Of a stretch of 6,023 nt of DNA, positions 4,001 through 6,023 are shown one piece after another (within the stretch, counting starts at the first letter, position 1; each line of letters starts with the position of its first letter). The translations under genes and the position numbers were made by a program. The notes under the pieces are model-generated. The model saw only the letters and a program-made list of their open reading frames with translations, was not told the DNA's origin and did no database searches. Source of the stretch: an uncultured Acidobacteriota bacterium (GTDB lineage Bacteria > Acidobacteriota > JAAYUB01); NCBI GenBank assembly GCA_937925645.1, contig CALAMB010000157.1:1-6023 (forward strand), written 5' to 3'.

Positions 4001-6023
4001 ACCGACATGTCCGGCGTGGCCAGCGCCTCGCTGGTCCACGACGTCACCGGTGACGGCCGGAAAGATTTTCTCTATACCGACGCCGGCGCCGGCACCCTGA
4101 CCATTCTGCCCGGCTACGACTTCGCCGCCCCCGACACCCGGTGGTCGGGCGCGCACCCGCTGGCCCTGGCCGTGGGCGACTTCGACGGCGACACCGCTCC
4201 CGACATCGCCGTGGCCAACCGGGACGACGCCTCCGTCAGCGTGTTCCTCAACGCCGCCGCCTTCACCCGCGCCGAGTATGCCGCCGGCGGCACCCCCGCC
4301 GCCCTGGCCGCCGCCGACTTTGACCGCGACGGCCACGCCGACCTGGCCGTGGCCCTGACCGACGCCAAGGCGATCGCCGCCTGGCGCGCCCGGGCCGACG
4401 GCTCGTTCGCCGCCGGCGCCGCCCCGCGGATCTACTTCCGGAACGTGCCGTCCGCCGTGGCGGCGGACAATTTCGACGGCCAGCACGGCGCCGACCTCCT
4501 CGTGGGTTTCGCTGACTTCTACAAGCTGGCCCTGTGCGTCTCCGACAGCAGCGGCGCGCTGGCCTACGCCTATACCCTGAACACGCTGGCCGACACGGAG
4601 CTCGACCCCGTCAACCACGTCACCCTGACCGAGGATGCCGTGCTCAGCGTCGCCGGCGGCACTACGCTCGGCGGCATCTGTTCCCGCGCCGGTGTGGCCG
4701 CCGTGGCCGGGCAGGCATTCAACCTGGTCCACTTCCCCCGCAGCGCCGACCTGTCGTTCTCAGTGGTCAACCTGGCGGACGCGCCGGCCCTCCTCAACCT
4801 GGAACTCTACGCCGACGACGGCCGCTTCCAGGCCGGCACCACCCACACCGTCGCCCCCTTCCAGCAGTACGCCCGCTACCTCACCGATCCGGCCCTGTTC
4901 GGCCCGGCCGCCGCCGCGGCAGACCGCTGGGTGCGCACCTTCGTCACCCGGACCGACACCTATGGCTTCTGGCTGGCCAACCCGCCCGGCGCCCTCGATT
5001 ACCTCGATGGCCTGCCGCTGCCCGACATCCGCGCGGCCGTCTCCGCGTTCGTCCTGCCCGGCGGGACCGACCCCGTGCGACAGGTGCTGCTGCTCAATCC
5101 CGGCCAGGAGCAGGCCCAGGTCACCGTCCAACAAATCGGCGCCGGCGCGGTCAGACACACCGTGCGCCGGACCCTGCCCGGCCGGGGCCGCTGGGCGCCG
5201 GACCTGGCCGCTGAGCTGCCCGCTCTGGCCGCGGAGGATTTCCTGCTGGTGACGGCCGACCGGCCGCTGCTGGGTTGCGAACTGTTCGGCGACGACGGCA
5301 AGCTGGCCGCCGTCGACGCGCTGCCCCTCCCCGCCGAACCGGCCACGCTCCGCGCGCCGCACATCGCTTCCGGCCCGCTGGGAGTGACGTACGAAACGTA
5401 CCTGACGCTGGTCAATCCCGGTGCCGAGCCCGTCGATGTGGTCTGCCGGCTCTTCGACGACGCCGGCGAACTGCTGGGCCAAAGTACTCTCGTGACGGTA
5501 CCGGCCCGCGGCAAGCTCCACCGGGAGATCCACGATGTGATCAACATCGCCGGCGCCATGACCGGCCACCTGACGGTGGACTACCTGAGCTCGGGCGCCG
5601 TCGCCGGCTGGGTCACCTTCGGCGAGGCCGGCGCGGGCCGGTTCCTGGCCAGCCTGCCGCTCGCGGCCGGCGGCGCGGCGGATTACCTCATCGGCCACAT
5701 CGCCAACGGCAGCCTCGACACGTTCGCCTTCTTCACCGGGGTGGCCGTCGTCAACCCCCACGAAACTCTTCACCAGGTTCGGCTCTCCGCGTTCAGCCAG
5801 GACGGCTTGCCCCTCAGCGTGACCACCCTCGCGGTGCCGCCCAACGGCCGCGACATCTTTCTGCTGGACCAGCGCCTGCCCGACCTGACCGGCATCTTCG
5901 GCGGCTACCTCCGCGTCGAGGACCTCACCGACCCGGCCGCCCGGCTCTGCGTCTTCGCCCTGTTCGGCGACCAGCCCCTGAACTTCCTCTCGGCCGTCGC
6001 CGCCCAGCCGGTGAGAAGGGAAC
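1025..6023 (+). CDS. Giant exported protein: Asp-box propellers, FG-GAP propeller, four-fold C-terminal repeat (3' end just outside window)
   Basis: One uninterrupted frame of 1,666 codons runs from a GGAGG-preceded ATG to the window edge without a stop. Residues 1-24 form a Sec-type signal peptide (Arg3, then a hydrophobic stretch LLTALLIAAWVVGG); Cys24 is preceded by GIN, a poor lipobox, so a lipoprotein is unlikely. Residues about 36-650 carry some 13 Asp-box repeats of the S-T-D-G-G-x-T-W type. Residues about 652-890 are beta-rich and unrecognised. Residues about 893-1165 contain six FG-GAP/VCBS-type D-x-D-G-D-G blades. Residues about 1240-1664 are four tandem repeats of about 108 residues. 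No catalytic domain is visible, so the role (surface adhesion, polysaccharide or protein binding) is inference from propeller families that act outside the cytoplasm. The last repeat is complete at the edge, so the stop is probably within a few codons. The gene appears monocistronic from the promoter at 857-885. Confidence 0.88.
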   Translation, partial: MPRASFTLLTALLIAAWVVGGINCWSTGGPYGGETLFITVDPQTPNVLFTAVNGGGFFVSRNWGQSWEFIDGYEYPRNVDACLVHPQDHHLVLAGGGSVVGEGIYRSTDGGVTWENLHFTDYMTPSVCAFAVHPEQPNVIYAASKQSDGILASADWGKTWSQVAPIPGYTFTDFAMLATPPYSFFYAPRMKYTPDTGITEYGIIRSTDGGRTWHQSFPPIGSAYKLACHPDRPGWVYASIIIDNKPAIYRSTDGGDSWDLLLPNISFWGMVFHPADPDLIYFAGTRCFRSTDGGQTCTEIYPLSGRSAALDRSSHNGALYFGTSDGIVRSWDGGGIFKPATFGILDYMWSLAVSPAEPGVVYAGDMKGLVHRSVDDGSRWTCLGRLSLNWVVGLAINASTHPATIFASDSARLFKSTDDGASWSAETGYAQSIYDIKGDPTDPSRFYASSGYTNTLQGASDRYKGIYATTDGGMTWTATGRLAGINISELLIDPAAPQTIYAAGLGGLYRSVDYGAGWEPAMGGLVNDHVRALAIDVGPPAVLYAGIRCDEDGHMEGTGVYRSTDAGDTWTYCGLLFKEVISLAFDPVTRMLYAGTRYDGLYQSADGGDTWELASPLLATIPEICDIVTDSRGARRVYVTTNKGVFSYIGTEEPMVVVEARSTQTGIVNPTLPNQVLPAAAVTLLFSNNPFPTASTANPVILELQLPAGATLGQTLATGQLTDFTLQPAGRTVLPLAVSEYAWDPSPAVHMPCTGGAATGIPDPAVQLFRCVAGEDRIWLRLLRSTGSWTPSSPEHALGVTIGAGAGVWPTTDGSNWGATGRFRQENTQFFGDIRGYDFAANDGKLTLTLRAFYQKSGADIETVFTPAVVDLFRLDLDWPDTYWTASLLGAVITDWTAADLDGDGREDVVSVDGALGRLYWALGRPDGTFAPPLWRALGGEVPVAVGAGDTTGDGRPEILVADAGGHLTTYDWADLADKSVSPERALAPRRRTDMSGVASASLVHDVTGDGRKDFLYTDAGAGTLTILPGYDFAAPDTRWSGAHPLALAVGDFDGDTAPDIAVANRDDASVSVFLNAAAFTRAEYAAGGTPAALAAADFDRDGHADLAVALTDAKAIAAWRARADGSFAAGAAPRIYFRNVPSAVAADNFDGQHGADLLVGFADFYKLALCVSDSSGALAYAYTLNTLADTELDPVNHVTLTEDAVLSVAGGTTLGGICSRAGVAAVAGQAFNLVHFPRSADLSFSVVNLADAPALLNLELYADDGRFQAGTTHTVAPFQQYARYLTDPALFGPAAAAADRWVRTFVTRTDTYGFWLANPPGALDYLDGLPLPDIRAAVSAFVLPGGTDPVRQVLLLNPGQEQAQVTVQQIGAGAVRHTVRRTLPGRGRWAPDLAAELPALAAEDFLLVTADRPLLGCELFGDDGKLAAVDALPLPAEPATLRAPHIASGPLGVTYETYLTLVNPGAEPVDVVCRLFDDAGELLGQSTLVTVPARGKLHREIHDVINIAGAMTGHLTVDYLSSGAVAGWVTFGEAGAGRFLASLPLAAGGAADYLIGHIANGSLDTFAFFTGVAVVNPHETLHQVRLSAFSQDGLPLSVTTLAVPPNGRDIFLLDQRLPDLTGIFGGYLRVEDLTDPAARLCVFALFGDQPLNFLSAVAAQPVRRE
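1130..2974 (+). repeat. Asp-box (BNR/sortilin-like) beta-propeller region within the giant gene
   Basis: Asp-box motifs start at residues 60, 107, 153, 206, 251, 290, 330, 373, 416, 469, 511, 563 and 604, an average spacing of about 45 residues. Best copies read RSTDGGVTW (107), RSTDGGRTW (206), RSTDGGDSW (251) and QSADGGDTW (604). Most blades also carry an upstream HP/DP-x-x-P-x-x-x-Y-A motif, for example VHPEQPNVIYAAS and IDPAAPQTIYAAG. This pairing is characteristic of Vps10/sortilin- and sialidase-type propellers. Residue 60 lacks the Asp (SRNWGQSW), the copy at 290 ends in Cys instead of Trp, and the copy at 330 is badly degenerate. Thirteen blades are too many for one seven-bladed fold, so two propellers, or one large ten-bladed plus a partial, are likely. 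The sialidase catalytic residues are not recognisable, so enzyme activity is not claimed. Confidence 0.85.
3701..4519 (+). repeat. FG-GAP/VCBS-type calcium-binding propeller region within the giant gene
   Basis: Six repeats carry acidic calcium-loop motifs: DLDGDGRED (from Asp900), DTTGDGRPE (Asp950), DVTGDGRKD (Asp1006), DFDGDTAPD (Asp1052), DFDRDGHAD (Asp1098) and a degenerate DNFDGQHGAD (Asp1148). Spacing is 46-56 residues, the size of one integrin-alpha-like blade, and each loop is followed by a hydrophobic strand such as VVSV, ILVA or IAVA. In known proteins this fold binds calcium and mediates extracellular contacts. A seventh blade may be supplied by the flanking residues. Confidence 0.85.
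4742..6010 (+). repeat. Four tandem ~108-residue C-terminal repeats of unassigned family
   Basis: Four units align by eye. Each has a strand ending in V/L-N (Asn1249, Asn1358, Asn1464, Asn1577; the last three are NP), then a strand and usually an acidic-Gly turn (ADDG, DDAG, SQDG), a T-x-x-V-x-P/A-x-x-x-R type strand, a hydrophobic strand, an E/F-x-FG turn (CELFGDDG, VTFGEAG, FALFGDQ) and a closing L-x-x-L-P-L (residues 1330, 1433, 1544; LSAVAAQ at about 1656). Unit-to-unit spacing is 103-113 residues. I do not recognise a named domain; the NP-strand pattern recalls DUF5719-like beta domains of actinobacterial surface proteins, but this is only a resemblance. Position at the extreme C-terminus suggests a surface-attachment or stalk role. 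Confidence 0.7.

Noticed and set aside
1670..4732. A 1,020-codon open frame on the minus strand opposite the giant gene
   Set aside because: It has no recognisable domain, is dominated by G, A, V, R and H, and lacks a ribosome binding site. The plus-strand frame has a signal peptide, RBS, Asp-box and FG-GAP motifs along the same stretch. GC-ending codons on one strand remove stops from the antisense frame.
4760..5773. A 337-codon minus-strand frame over the C-terminal repeats
   Set aside because: It is the antisense shadow of the repeat region, with no start signal and low-complexity content.

Overview
The window is GC-rich bacterial DNA, probably from an uncultured environmental lineage. 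The style of the intergenic repeats plus a giant secreted Asp-box/FG-GAP protein would fit an Acidobacteriota-like or Planctomycetota-like genome, but the sequence does not fix the taxon and this is a weak inference. No mobile element, RNA gene or CRISPR array was seen.

Layout. Positions 1-148 hold the 5' end of a minus-strand gene whose 49 visible residues look like the N-terminal beta-strand region of an amidohydrolase-superfamily enzyme. Positions 160-675 are a non-coding island built almost wholly of short tandem repeats. Several unrelated blocks share a period of exactly seven bases: GGGGCTC x11, TCTCCCG x5, AATGACC-like x7, CAATAAC-like, and ATCGGAC x3. Composite units of AATGA-type heptamers, a (T)GTGTCC(T)TCGTGGTGA-type motif and CGGACATCGG occur twice. 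Positions 676-856 are ordinary GC-rich intergenic DNA with no gene that I can support. A good sigma70-type promoter (TTGACA, 17-bp spacer, extended TGn, TAGCAT) lies at 857-885 and leads into a roughly 130-nt leader with direct repeats, a small hairpin and a GGAGG ribosome binding site.

From 1025 to the right edge (6023) there is a single uninterrupted plus-strand reading frame of 1,666 codons with no stop inside the window. It encodes an exported, all-beta giant protein. In order it has a signal peptide, a sortilin/Vps10-like region of about 13 Asp-box blades, a beta-rich module I do not recognise, six FG-GAP/VCBS-type calcium-binding blades, and four tandem repeats of about 108 residues each that I cannot assign to a named family. 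The fourth repeat finishes just before the window edge, so the stop codon is probably only a few codons beyond 6023. Every other long open frame across this gene, including a 1,020-codon frame on the minus strand, is a by-product of GC-rich codon usage.

The two genes are divergently oriented and separated by the repeat island. Nothing visible ties their functions together. The most noteworthy signals are the seven-base-periodic island, which comes within about ten bases of the amidohydrolase start codon, and the unassigned four-fold C-terminal repeat of the giant protein.
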